Positions 24,341 to 36,329 of a DNA stretch of 64,000 nt are shown piece after piece. Every line of letters starts with the position of its first letter. The stretch's first letter is position 1. Both the position numbers and the translations under genes were made by a program. This stretch comes from Trema orientale. Lineage: Eukaryota; Streptophyta; Magnoliopsida; Rosales; Cannabaceae. The stretch lies in the NCBI GenBank assembly GCA_002914845.1, contig JXTC01000035.1:1284901-1348900 (forward strand), given 5' to 3'. The notes under the pieces were generated by a model, which saw only the letters and a list, made by a program, of their open reading frames with translations, was not told the origin of the DNA and searched no databases.

Positions 24341-24570
24341 AATTAGGCGAATGTCTAATTTTTTAAATTAATTTAAGTAGATGTCCATATTTTAAAAGTT
24401 ATAGTTTAATGTCCATATTTTTAAAGCTTTAGTTATGGAATATATTATATTTTCATTTTTGTCATTAAGTAAGTTAAACGTTTAGCTATAAACTTTTGAT
24501 TTTAGTCATATACTAAGTTTTTGGCCAAAAAATAGTCAAATAGCTAGTCAGCCTAATATTGTATAAGGTC
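24341..24570 (+). repeat. Dispersed repeat, copy 1
   Basis: About 220 bp matching 25680-25915 in the same orientation. Shared blocks include AAGTAGATGTCCATATTTTA, GTCATTAAGT and GGCCAAAAAAT. Clear terminal repeats or target duplications were not found, so the class is unknown. Confidence 0.6.
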
Positions 24571-25679
24571 ATTTAAATTTTGAATTGTATTACTACTACT
24601 ACTAACTCGTTCTCAATTTTTTTTTTTTTTAAATAATTGAGTTGTCATTATTTAATTAGATTATACAAATGTGATGATAATAGCACGTATCTACATAATA
24701 TTGTAGCACATCAAACATCACATAAATTGTTGACAGAAATAATTTGTTTTGTAATTCATACATGCAATATTATCTTCAGAGTTGTGCTTTATAACTTGTT
24801 TTACAATACATCAATGGCTAATGCAACTGTTGGATCTTAGACGTTGACCCCATAAGAATAGATTACCCAAATGTGTGGTCGTGCCAGTCGCTAGCACTTT
24901 GAGTAATGATAGGGATACCAAAATCTTGTACCAAACATTTATACTAGATGATGTGGCATGCATTTCAACCACTTTTTATCTTAGAGTGGGACCACACCAT
25001 TAAAAATTATGAGGCTAAAAATGATGCCACATCACTAATGTAATTTTCTGCTATGAAATTTTAGTGTCCTAATCTTTATTCATTGCAAAAATGTCTTATT
25101 TTTTCCTTTAAAAAAATATTTTTAGTTTATGTCCACTTATATTAGTTAATAATCTTCGGTGTAAATCAAATATCCAACGGACTTCTTACAAAATTCTAAG
25201 GCCAATGTACCAAGAATTGAAAAATCTGGGATAGACTAAATTTTTTGAAAAATCCTGAACTGATTTAGAAAAATATTAATTTCTTAAAAAAAATTTAGAA
25301 AAATAATATTTTAAATAAATATTTAGAAAAATATCAGTTTTTTTTCAACATTAGTATTTTTCAATAGTACTTGATGTAACCGGTAAGTAACTTGATTGGT
25401 TACTTCAAGTATCTCACAATTAAAAAATAATTTTTTTCTAAATACTTCTAGAAGTGGCATTTTTCTAATTAAAATCCGAGATTTTTTAAACAATTTTAAA
25501 ATCATGGAAATTTTTCAATTTTTTTTTTAAAAAAAATTACCCTACAAATCAAATTTCCTCATATCCTCAACTCTGTTGATTTGCAATTTACTCATTATAT
25601 TAACTAATACACCTCAATAATCACTACAAACTAGGAAAAAAAATAAAATAAATTTTGGGTGGGATTCTTTTTAGAGAAA

Positions 25680-25920
25680 ACTAGGTGGATGACCAATTTT
25701 TAAAATTTGTTTAAGTAGATGTCCATATTTTAAAAGTTACAGTTAAATGTCTATTTCTTTTAAAGCTCCAGTTGTAGAATATATTATATTTCTACTTTTG
25801 TCATTAAGTGAGTTGAACATTTGGATATAAACTTTTGAGCTTGGTCATATACTGAATTTTAGGCCAAAAAATGGTCAAATAACTAATCAGCCTTTTAAAA
25901 TAGTTAAATAACTAATCAGC
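25680..25920 (+). repeat. Dispersed repeat, copy 2
   Basis: Second copy of the element at 24341-24570, diverged by scattered substitutions. Its last 25 bp or so are partly duplicated (CTAATCAGCC occurs twice near 25882 and 25911). Confidence 0.6.
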
Positions 25921-26189
25921 CCTTCTTTTATGAATAACTAAAGAGTCATAAAAGCAGTTAAATGAAAATTTTAAAATTATATCAGTTTTGTACAAAACTA
26001 TCCCTCTAATCAGTACATAAATTAGGACAAATTTAAAACTTTACAATAAAAACTGCTTAAAGAGTTAAATTACGGGTTTTGGACACTTATACCTATTTTT
26101 CAAAAAATAATACCAAATTTACGACCTTTAAAAAATAATAAAAATCCGTACGACCTTTTAATGGCATTTTAGTAAATAAGTCATCTTTT

Positions 26190-26840
26190 TTTTTTTACAG
26201 GAAACTATAAAAGTTTTCATGAAACTAATTTGGTTTAATTTCGTTTCCTATTAGCGGAATGTTCTGTAAGTAAGTAAATCATAGGAAACCGCAAAGGTTT
26301 CTTGGAAACCAGTTTGGTTTCTTTTAGCTGAAACCGCAAAGGTTTCCTAGAAACCAGTTTGGTTTCTTTTAGCCGAAAGCCCTGTACGTAAGTAAATCAC
26401 AAGAAAGCACAAAAGTTTCTTAGAAACCATTTTGGTTTCCTTTAGCCGAATACTTATACGTAAGTAAATCACATGAAACCATGAACATTTCCGGAAAATT
26501 ATTGTGGTTTCAATTTTTTAGAATGTCTTGTAGTTAAATAAATCACAAGAAACCATCGTGGTTTCCGAATATTCTGTACATAAGTAAATCACATGAAACT
26601 ATAAACATTTCCGGGAAACTATAGTGGTTTCCTTTTTGCAAAATGTCCTGTAGCTAAATAAATCACAAGAAACTATCATGGTTTCTTTTTAGCAGATTGC
26701 CCTGTAGCTAAGTAAATCACAGGAAACCATAAAAATTTCTTAGAAATCATTGCGGTTTCTTTTTCAAATCACAGGAAACAATGAAAGTTTCCTGAAAGCT
26801 ATTGTGATTTTCTTTTTGAAGAATGCCTTGTAGCAAGAAT
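26190..26840 (+). repeat. Degenerate tandem array around (A)AGTAAATCACAGGAAACC
   Basis: Repeated blocks of TAAATCAC..GAAACC, a few variable bases, then TTTCC..GAAACCA..TGGTTTC and a TGCCCTGTA-like stretch. TAAATCA anchors fall at 26275, 26393, 26465, 26539, 26585, 26659 and 26713, so the period is mostly 72-74 bp with shorter 46-54 bp units. Each unit also contains the short inverted repeat GGAAACC / GGTTTCC. It is non-coding and lies about 1.1 kb upstream of the Mur ligase gene. Confidence 0.8.
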
Positions 26841-27967
26841 TGGGTGAGACATTGAACAAGGACGCTGAAAAATATGATCAAGTTCTCAAATTAAGTAATT
26901 ATATTTTTGAAGTAAAAGTAACAGAAATATATCTTGGTTTTTGGATTCTAGCAACTAGTTTCCAATAATCAAATTGGTTTCTAGTAATCAATAATTAAAT
27001 TAACCAAATAGTTCTACTGTTTATGATAGAAACTAATTTAGTTTTCAGTTTTTATTAACTAAATATTTATGATATTTATGGTGAAAACTAATATAGTTGT
27101 TGGTTTTTAGTAACCAATTTGGTTTCTAGTTTCCAAAAATGAATTAGCTTATGATTTCTAATAATAAATTGGTACAAGATAATCGAATTAAAAAAATGAA
27201 AAAAAGAATGAGGAAAATGGGTGGAGAAAAGGGATAAATAAAAAGGATTAAAAAAATTGAGAAAAATAGATGGAGAAAAAGAGTTAAATAAAAAAGATTT
27301 AAAAAATGAAAAAAAAAAATCTTTTTTTTTTAAAGATGAAAAAAAATGCATTTTCCTTTTCTTATAAATATTAAAACCGAATAGAATTTTAGAAAATAAA
27401 AGGAAGAAAAGTAAAATAGAAAAGGGAATTTAAAAAAAAAAGTAGAAAAAGGAGTAACCAAAAAAATAAAATATAAGAAAAAAAAACAAAAAGAAAAACA
27501 AAAGAAAAATGAATGCTCAAGAGGTGGGACTTAAACCCATGGTTGCAAAGAGAAAAAGAGTTGCGCGAACCAATAAAGGCAACAATACTCTTAGTTGGTT
27601 TAAAATACTCTTTTCTTAGAAAAGTGTCTCTACAAAAAGATGATTTTATTTACAAAAGTACCATTGTGTCTTACTGTACGTTAGAACTGAAAAAGTGATA
27701 ATTTTCAAAAAAATTCGTACAAACTTAAGCGTTTTGGACTGCATCGTATATTTGGCAATATTTGCCCAAATGTCGTAAAATATGTCATTTTTCCTTAAAT
27801 TACTCGGCCTAATTTCCCCGCTCGGGATACAATTGGGCCTAAAATTGGGCCTAAATGTTGAAACTGAAGCCCACCTTTCGGCCCACTATAAATTTCAACT
27901 ATGAGATTCAGACCCATGAACCATTTCAGATTACGGAAGCAAATTAATTCCCGCGAAAATTAGGTAA
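26841..27967. other. Upstream region of the Mur ligase gene
   Basis: A very A-rich stretch (27180-27500) with GAAAAA runs is followed by mixed sequence. GGGCCTAAAATTGGGCCTAA and nearby GCCCA copies at about 27830-27885 resemble plant site-II/GCCCA promoter elements common in housekeeping genes. The ORF at 27513-27698 has no recognisable product. Confidence 0.45.
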
Positions 27968-30900
27968 ATGGAATTCCCGGCCATATCGCTGTCCGGATCC
28001 TCAAATTTTCCGGCGAGTTTTCTCGGGAAACGTAGAACCCCTTCCCGGAAAATTCTCAGAAGAACTCTATTCCGGCGCAAACCCCTTCACATTCGGACCT
28101 CTATCGTGGCCTTGGACGATAACAATGGCAGCTTCTCGGTCTCAGAAACGTGTACGGACGAGAGTGATCCAGTGAGCTTGAACAGTCCGAAGGAATGGAT
28201 TCATTTTGTGGGTATTGGAGGCTCCGGAATGTCTGCGCTCGCCATGCTTGCCCTGAAACAGGTAATAGCTTTATTACCCTTGTGTGAATTTTTTCCCGAA
28301 TTTTCTCGCCAGCCAAACAGAGCTGGGTCTGGAAAGAAATTAATTTTATGTTGGGAGTATTAAATTAGGTTGAAATTGGTTTTTAGGGCTATGAAGTTAG
28401 TGGGTCGGATCTCGTATGGAGTAGCTTCATGGATAGACTCAACAAGGCAGGAGCGTGTTTGTGTATTGGTCATTCAGTATCGAATCTACAAAGGAAGAAT
28501 AGCTCAAGATTGCCTAATGCCGTAGTTGTTTCAAGTGCTATTCCCCAAAACAATGTGGAGATTTTACATGCAAAGTCTTTTGGAATACCTGTGTGAGTGC
28601 ATATACAAAAGATTTCATATTTTGTTTATTCTGAATCTGTAACTCTACTGGGTTTGTTATGTCAGATACAAGAGAGATTGCTGGTTGGGAAATTTGACAC
28701 AGTACCACAAGCTCATAGCTGTAAGTGGTAGCCATGGTAATGATATTGCATATCTCATATTGAGTCCTATGCTATTAGACCTATTAGTATCTTTAAGATC
28801 ATAAAAAGTTGAGTACTGTTTCTATGTATCTACACAAATATATATGTATATATATTTATGTATTTGAGCTAGTATACCACTTGATAATCGTAGGGAAGAG
28901 TACAACTGCAGCTATGCTTGCTTATGTTTTAAACGCAATGGGTGATGATCTTACTGCTATTGTTGGAGCAGATGTGCCACAGGTAACTTTGGGGGGAAGA
29001 AAGTAGTGTAGCATTGGCTGTTTATTAATGTTTTTTTACCCACTGTAGTTTCTCTTTTTGGTTGAGTTTGTATTTGCAGTCCCGTGGTTTCAGTATTTGG
29101 ATTGATGATTCTGGATGTATCTAAAGTAGTTGAAACGGATTCATAATCAAACTGGTGTTGTATGCAGTTCACAGAAGGAAATATTATTACAGGAAGCAGT
29201 CAAACATTTGTACTAGAGGTAATAACTTCCATGATGATGTTGACTTGATGATTTACCAGAGATCTTAAATTATATCATTAAATTATGTAATTACTTAATG
29301 ATATATCTTTGCTTTTCAAATGTTAAACTAGTTCATTTAATATTTAGCCTTAAAAAATGAAGTGTTATGTCGAAGAAAAAAGCCGAAAAATGCTAAGTGG
29401 CAGGATGTGATGTACAGGGACTAATTATGAATTATGTAGTACACAATACTGCATTGTATTTCTCTGACAAGTAAGACTCTTCTCCTCAGTGGGGGACAGG
29501 GTCAGGTTTAAGTAGTTATTCTTCATACTTTATGTCTATTCTTTTTCTACAGAGGCTGGAAATCTTTTTCATTGTGTGTTTCCATTTATTTTATATTTCT
29601 TAGGATCTTCGCCATATGCTCATGCATTCATGTTTGATAGGCTGATGAATACGATGGTTGCTTCTTGCACTTATCCCCTTATATAGCTGTTGTAACAAAT
29701 GTGGAGTGGGAGCATGTTGATATTTTTCCAGATGAGGTTTGGCATCGTACCTCTTCTTCCAGATGGAAGCTTTTTTTTTAATATATTCACTTCATGGGTC
29801 CGAGTAACATAATACTTTCCTGTCAATTAGGAAGCAGTTAGAACTACTTTTAGGAGATTCTTGAATCTAATCAGGAAGGACGGACATCTCATTTTATGTG
29901 GAGATAGGTACGTTGCTGTTACTATCAAACTCAATATGGTCTATTATCAGCTAGCTAAATATATCTACACTGCATTTTGGATTTCCCAGCTGATAAGAAG
30001 TTCTTTTCATTTTTTGGTTAAATTCTTGAATTTTCTTTGGAAGGAAACTACAGTGAAGGTGCAAATTCCTTGCTGAGTAACTATAAATGGACAATTGGAT
30101 TAGATGCGTCAAGGGGTGCACTGTCGATTCAAAGTTCAGAGCGACGTGCTGATAGCTATAAGATAACAACTTTTGGAATTTCAAGTTCTAATGAATGGCA
30201 TGCATCATCAGTTGCTCAAAATTCAGAGGGTGGTACTGATTATACACTGGTATAAAAATTCTTAAACATTAAGCTTCTTTTTCATAGAAAGGGTGACATT
30301 TTAAAAACGGATGAGTGAAATAGTCTCTGTATTTCCCAACTCTTTTGGGACCTTGGATTATACTTTCATCGAGATGATTCATGGAAAATCAGAATTTTTT
30401 GGAAAAAGAAAAGACTAGAAAAGAAAAAGAAATAACAGCCTTAAACATATTACTATATAAAGCTAGTGTCCTTGTCCCCATTTTGAGGCTGTCTGGCTTG
30501 TCTTTGTTTTGTTTCCAGAGATAATAGGAAGGGAAAATTGTAAGTTGTGAGCAAATGGACTCTTTACTTACGCCTATTTCATCACTAAGTGTGCACAACT
30601 CATCTCTAAGACTGGAATTATATGCTCACATTTGTATCTGTTGCACCCCTTATGTACTTTTATTTTATTGCTTCTTGCATATATTATCTGAAACTTGCAT
30701 TCTATTTTCCAACGTAGTGTACTAAAGAAAAGTTGATATCCTCCAGTGTCATTGGGGATGTCCGCTGGCAGATATCAGTCTACAGATTCCAGGTGTTCAT
30801 AACATCCTCAATTCCTTAGCAGTGAGTGATTTGCAACTTCTTTGTGGGTGAATTAATTCATAAGCACAATTCTGGCATCTTGAGTTTGAAAATCAACGCT

Positions 30901-32245
30901 TAGTTCAATTCCAAGATTTTGTCTTCAGTTATGAAGGCTTAAATTGGAATGTTGATCTGTTTACTTTGTGCTCTTGTCATTTTTCTCCAATTCCACCTTA
31001 CATTACAGGTCATTGCTACGATAGTGGCAATGGTTAGAGACGAAAGTCATGTTCATGATACAGTAAATCGATTGAGGTTGCACTTGAAGAATTTTAGAGG
31101 CGTTTCAAGACGTTTTGAGATGATTGGTAGTATTCACGGATGCTATATATTTGATGATTATGCTCATCATCCCACAGAGATTCGTGCAGTTCTTCAAGCT
31201 GCAAGGCAGAGGTTTCCCTTCAAGGCTCTGTTGGTGGTGTTTCAGCCTCATACTAACAGGTATTCACTCAAGTAAAGTACTTCAGTAAGGTGCATAGTTC
31301 CTTGGGCTCTCCATTTTTGCATCATATATTACGTAGAATGCATGTCATGCCAGACTGATATATCATAACTTCTGCAGTCGTCTTGCAGCGTTGAAAAAGA
31401 ACTTTGCCATTGCCCTTAGTGACGCAGATCAAGTTGTTATAACAGAGGTACAATTTTCTTGAAATATTGTTTTTGCATAATCCGGTCGGTCGTGAGGGAA
31501 CCATTAACAGTTCCATTGTGGATTCAGGTTTATGCTGGTAGAGAAACAGACCATTGGAATGTTAGTGGAAGAGATTTATCTGCCTCGATATTTGGGCCAA
31601 CATCGGAATACATTCCTTCGCTGGTAATAGTAAACGTAGTTCTTAATCCCCTAGAACTGTGACAGCCTATTTTACTTCTTCAGTGATGGAAACTTGTTTA
31701 GGAAGTTCATGGTCAAATTCTCTGTTACGTTTTTCCCTTTATTCTTGGGTTTCACTTTGCTCCTGTTTCTTTTAAATATTTAAGAAACCATAAAGTAACG
31801 TTGGAACAAATATGGGAGCATGATAACAATAACATAACGGGATTCAAACAATGGAAACCCAATACTTAAGACTTTTACTCCTTACTTTCAAATATTCTAT
31901 TCCTTGATGCTTATAGTTTTCTATTTAAAAAAAAAAAAATTTCTTTTCTCAGCTGAACATTAGCTCCAAATACTAGTATCTTGTTGTTTTTGGCAGGGTG
32001 ATGTGGTGGATAAGTTAGCGCTTCAGATTTGCAAGGACCCCCATCGAGATATTGTTGTTTTAACACTTGGAGCCGGTATAAATCATCTGTTTAAAATATT
32101 ATATCTTTCAATCTCAACATGATTGATACTAAAAAAAACCATCTTCCGAGTTCGAACTAGACTTATTAATCTGTTTAATTTATCAGGTGATATTACCACT
32201 GTGGGCCCAAAACTGCTCAACAAACTGCAAAAGAGACTACAATAA
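27968..32245 (+). CDS. MURC: MurC-type Mur ligase (UDP-N-acetylmuramate--L-alanine ligase homologue), probably plastid
   Basis: In bacteria MurC adds L-Ala to UDP-MurNAc in peptidoglycan synthesis, using ATP. Fourteen exons: 27968-28261, 28387-28592, 28666-28736, 28894-28982, 29168-29218, 29641-29736, 29831-29907, 30054-30249, 30747-30821, 31009-31259, 31378-31447, 31528-31623, 31997-32075, 32187-32245. All introns are GT-AG and phases agree, giving 569 aa; bacterial MurC is about 460-490, so the excess fits an N-terminal transit peptide (residues 1 to about 65, Ser/Arg-rich). Motifs: GIGGSGMS (82-89), P-loop SGSHGKSTT (about 186-194), ADEYDG (238-243), TNVEWEHVD (256-264), DDYAHHPTE (434-442) and FQPHTNSRL. 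DDYxHHPTE is characteristic of MurC among Mur ligases. No disabling change is seen. The least certain junctions are those around exons 8 and 9. Substrate in this plant is inferred. Confidence 0.9.
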
Positions 32246-32965
32246 ACCTCTTAGCTTGTTAGCTTCACTACTACTAGTTTCTTTCCATGAGTTGGAGATG
32301 AGGCTTTTGATGTTCAATTTATGAGGCAACTCCTTGGGGGATCAACTCATTCCTTCGTGGATTGGAAAGATAGCTGTGAAACTAGAGGAGAAATTCTGCT
32401 TACCATCTCAGCGATAAGTGGTAACAAGTTCTGCTTCCTAAAAGACTTTTGTGGTAAACAATTCTACTACATTATTAAATTACATTGTCCATGCTTCGTC
32501 ACATCATATTGTTTGTCTATAGTTGAAGGCTTCTATGCATGAATTAAAAATATGACTTCATCATACCAGCTCTGAAAGACCAATTGCATTGTTCGTGATT
32601 ATCAATATTTCAGTTCACCAAACTCAAGAAATACAGCAAATCCTTCCATTCTTTTTCCTCAAACCATAAATACAGTAACTAATCCTAGATAACCAAATAC
32701 GTTAGGCTTCCAATAAACAATGCAGCCTACAGCACAGAAGACTAATCTTAAAACCAGTACTAGAACTCTAAATAGCCGAAAAAGGAAACAAAAACAGAGA
32801 AATTAATAAAGGCAAACTTTATCAATGTCCTGTACAAAGCCTCTGACCTTCATGAACGCAAGCTTTAATTACTTTCAATTCCCCCGTTCTGAAAAACTCC
32901 AAAATTGTCCAGACTAAAAGGAAACTTTCAAATTTTGACTACTAAACTCCACTAGTGTTCAATTG
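32246..32965. other. Intergenic between two convergent genes
   Basis: About 720 bp separate the Mur ligase stop from the MinD stop, and it must contain both 3' UTRs. The ORF at 32321-32542 has no recognisable domain. Confidence 0.6.
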
Positions 32966-33932
32966 CTAACCCCCAAAGAAGGAGAAGAAACCACGCTTCT
33001 TGGGCTCTTCTTCAACCATTACAGCCTTCATACTATCTTGCTCAACCAGCCTCCAAGCCGCCTGCTCGAAGGCCAAGCCGGCCAATGTGGGTGGCTTATT
33101 CAAAACCAGAGGGTACCCTCTATTCGTGCTCCTGATTACTTCTGAATCCTCTGGAATCACCCCAAGCAGAGCCAAGCCCAACATCTCCTGCACGTCGAGC
33201 ACCGACATCATATCCTCACCTTTGATCATATCAGTCCGAACCCGGTTCACGATCATCTTTATATCCCTTATTCCATCACACTCGAGCAATCCGGTGACTC
33301 TATCGGCGTCCCTCAAGCTCGTAATGTCCGGCGTGGTCACCAGAATCGCCTCATTGGCCGGAGTAATGGCGGTAATGAAGCCGGCGTCAATGCCGGCCGG
33401 GCAATCGATGATGATGAAATCCGGGCAACCCTCTTGGCGGGATTTCAAGGCGTCAACCAGCCAGACCAGCGCTTTCCCACCAAACCCAATAGGCAATTTC
33501 GACCTGGGTTTCGAAATGCAGAGCAATTCAAAGTTGGACCAGCGCTTGTCCCTCACCAGAGCCTGGTCGAGCCTGCAATCCCCATTGAGGACCTCAACAA
33601 CGGTGTAATTGACTCGGTTCTCGAGCCCGAGGAGGAGGTCGAGGTTGCGGAGGCCAACGTCGGCGTCAATGGCGACGACGGAGAAGCCGAGCCGGGCGAG
33701 GGAGAGTCCGACGNATGACGACGACACGGGGGGTGTCACCGGCCAACTGGGGCTTCCTATTCCATTGGAGGACGGAGCGTACGGTCAATGGGTTGGGCTT
33801 GGGTTTCGGGAATCTGGGTTTTAGGGTTTTGGGGTTGTTGAAAACGAAAGGGGTGGTGGGTGGGTGAGTGGTGGTGGCGGGGATGGAGTAGGGTTTGGGG
33901 TTGATGGAATGGATGAATCGGACAGAGAGCAT
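32966..33932 (-). CDS. MIND: Plastid division-site protein MinD, intronless, P-loop lost at an assembly N
   Basis: MinD is a membrane-associated ATPase that helps place the FtsZ ring at the middle of the chloroplast. The start is ATG at 33932. The first ~60 residues (MLSVRFIHS..., rich in Pro/Lys/Thr) are a transit peptide; the mature part begins near NRKPQLAGDTPRVVV. The rest matches plant MinD: DADVGLRNLDLLLG, DFIIIDCPAGID, VTTPDITSLRDADRV, and the C-terminal amphipathic tail KKRGFFSFFGG for membrane binding. A single N at 33714 falls exactly where the deviant Walker A motif (GKGGVGKT) should be. About 15 codons are missing from the text and the frame appears to change there. The rest is perfect, so this is best read as an assembly artefact rather than a dead gene. 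Confidence 0.94.
33714..33714. other. Single N replacing the MinD Walker A segment
   Basis: On the minus strand VVV plus the first two bases of the next codon precede the N, and VGLSLARLGF follows it. Plant MinD has about 16 residues including the P-loop between these points, so roughly 45 nt are represented by one character. Confidence 0.8.
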
Positions 33933-34223
33933 TGCGCTGTGGAAAGAAGAAGAAGAAGAAGAAGAAGAGACTGTGTGATAGCGTTTCAGGAGTTGAGCAA
34001 CAACTTCAACTTCATTTCATCTTCATTTCGTGGAGACTTTAGCCTGGACTCACTATTTGGATCCTGCAATGCAATGGCTGTTTTGTGTAAAAATTAAAAA
34101 TAAAAATAAAAATAAAAATAAAAATTGCTGATTTATAAATATAACAAAAGAAGGAATATAAAAAATAAAATAAAATAAAAAATAAATGAAACCTCCTTTC
34201 TATTTATTTTTGAGGGAGTTAAG
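33933..34223. other. MinD upstream region
   Basis: Contains a (GAA)n run at about 33945-33968 in the likely MinD 5' leader and an (AAAAT)n microsatellite at about 34095-34123. No gene is seen. Confidence 0.5.
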
Positions 34224-34631
34224 TAGGGCTGGCAATTTGAACACAACCTGCTAACACGATTCGAAACTCGCACGTTTAGTTTACACGTTTGACACGAAAT
34301 TGATTCGAATTGACTCGATTAATTAATTTTTTTAATCAAAATATATTATAAAATATTAAGTAATGACTCCATAGAAAATATTTTTTAACAAATTTTTTGT
34401 GATTTTAAATGAAAAATAATAAACTAATGAGCTAATTTACCTTAATAAAGTAAAAATAGAGTGAAAAAATCAAGTAAATAAATAATTGTAATATTTAGAA
34501 GTGTTGTAATACAACTGACGTTTTCATTAAACAAGTAATCCTTAGGTAACATGAAATCCGTCCCGTGGGTAATAAGAAATTCGCGCACCATTAAATGGGT
34601 CGATATAAAATGATACGAATTGTCAGCCCTA
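34224..34631. mobile_element. Non-autonomous element with TAGGGCTGGCAATT ends (hAT-like)
   Basis: Left end TAGGGCTGGCAATT is repeated inverted at the right end (AATTGTCAGCCCTA, 34618-34631) with one mismatch. The 408-bp body is AT-rich with no ORF. TAGGG-type termini suggest hAT, but the flanks (GAGTTAAG / ATTAAAGG) are only similar, so the 8-bp duplication is not proven. A longer relative lies at 63214-63684. Confidence 0.6.
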
Positions 34632-36329
34632 ATTAAAGGGATAGTTTTCTTATTTTGGAAATAAATTAAAGGGATAGTTATAACACTTGTGAATAGTGAT
34701 TAATAAGTGGTCCAAGTCCAACTAATTTTATTTTCTCATTCAGAAATTCCTCTCTCTCTCTCTTAATTTTTTTAAATAAGATGTCGTTCCTAACATGTTT
34801 TAGAGTTTTTCCTTTGATTGGCAAAATATTTTTAGAGACGTTACGTAAAGGGAATACCTTAATTTACTGTGGTACTTGTATTAGAAAGTTGCAATAGTGG
34901 TAATATTTTTTATTGTCTTTTAAACTATCTATCTAGTTGCCTTTTGAAATGATCATATAATAAGGTTTATATATATATATATATTATTTTTATTCTATAG
35001 ATGGGTAAATTTGACTAATTTAGAAATAAGTCTACAATAACAAGTCATCTCATTTAATATATTAATTTCTAATTTTTTATTTATTTATTTTCTTTTTGAA
35101 AATTTAATTTAAAATTTAATTTTTTAATTACCTTTAATTTAAAACTATATGTACTATTGTATTTTCAATATTTCATAAAAAAAAATTTTTACTATACGAA
35201 AGGTAAAATCCAAGGTAGTATAATTTTTATATTATGAGTAAGTTGTTTTCTTAAATAACAAAAAATAAATAAAGCAATTACATTGAAAGAAAATTTGTTT
35301 TTAAAAAAAAATTATACGTGAAATAGCTTAAAATTTATACATATTTTATTTTTTCCCCAACAAATAAGATAGTTGAGAGTGGTTTGAAATTATTAAGTAT
35401 TTTTCACTAGTTTCATTTTCTTATAATAAAAAAAAGAAAATAAAAAAAATTGACCAACTCATCAGGTTATCCATCTTTTTTGTTGTAAATAATTTTCTAT
35501 ATTTAAATATGTATTAATTATAATAATTTTTTTAATAAATCTACTAATATTATTTTAATTATTAGATTAAAATCCAATAGTCCAAATTAGAGTACCCATC
35601 CATGGAGTAAAAACAAAAATCTCTATTGAAACATTGCCCATATATATATATATATGTATATTTTGATAATAAAATGGGGTTATCTTTTTTTTTTTCTTCC
35701 CACATACATATACAGCCTTTACTAAGATGATATTTGAAATTTCGTGTTACATGGATTTATAATTATCTTGTGCATTTTATTGAATTGAACTATATTACAC
35801 ATGTATTTTAAGTAGAGTATGATTTTTTTTTTTTTTTTTTTTGAGGTAGTAGAGTTTGCAATTTAAAGAGGCCAAAGGAAGAAAACAACCAAAAACGAAG
35901 CAAAACAAATCAATTAGCATTTAACACGGTTTTTGTTTTATAATATACAAATAAAATTTTGTAGGGCCATGACTCTCATGTAAATTAGCTTAAACAGAAT
36001 ACTTTTTAGAAGAAAAAGTGCATTATTTCTCCGTCAAAATAAACAATTAAACGAAAAGGGGGAGCCGGGTCACAATTCATCATCATTTCAACAGATATAT
36101 TATTAAAACCGCTCACTTATCACGATTTTTTTTAATAAAAAAATCTATGTTTGTTTAGAATTGACCAAGAAGCAAATAAAATAGATAAAGAAGAAAAAAC
36201 AGTTTAAAAACGGATCTTTTATTCTAAACTCGTGTGGTAAATTGAGACAAATGTCTTACGTAATTTAAAATCACGTTTTTCTTCTTTTTTTTTTTTTTTT
36301 TGAGTAAATCTTAAAATCATGTTAAACAT
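34632..36329. other. AT-rich intergenic DNA
   Basis: Long A/T runs and (TA)n tracts at about 34970-34985 and 35640-35655. I see no gene or clear repeat structure. Confidence 0.5.

Noticed and set aside
27968-32245. MurC as bacterial contamination or recent bacterial transfer
   Set aside because: Fourteen exons with plant-like GT-AG introns and flanking plant genes show a resident nuclear gene.
33000-33608. Plus-strand 202-codon ORF
   Set aside because: It is the complement of MinD codons; the minus strand carries the conserved protein.
19703-33932. BCH, MurC and MinD as a functional plastid gene cluster
   Set aside because: They share a compartment at most; spacing, strands and pathways differ, so no cluster is claimed beyond the MurC/MinD adjacency.
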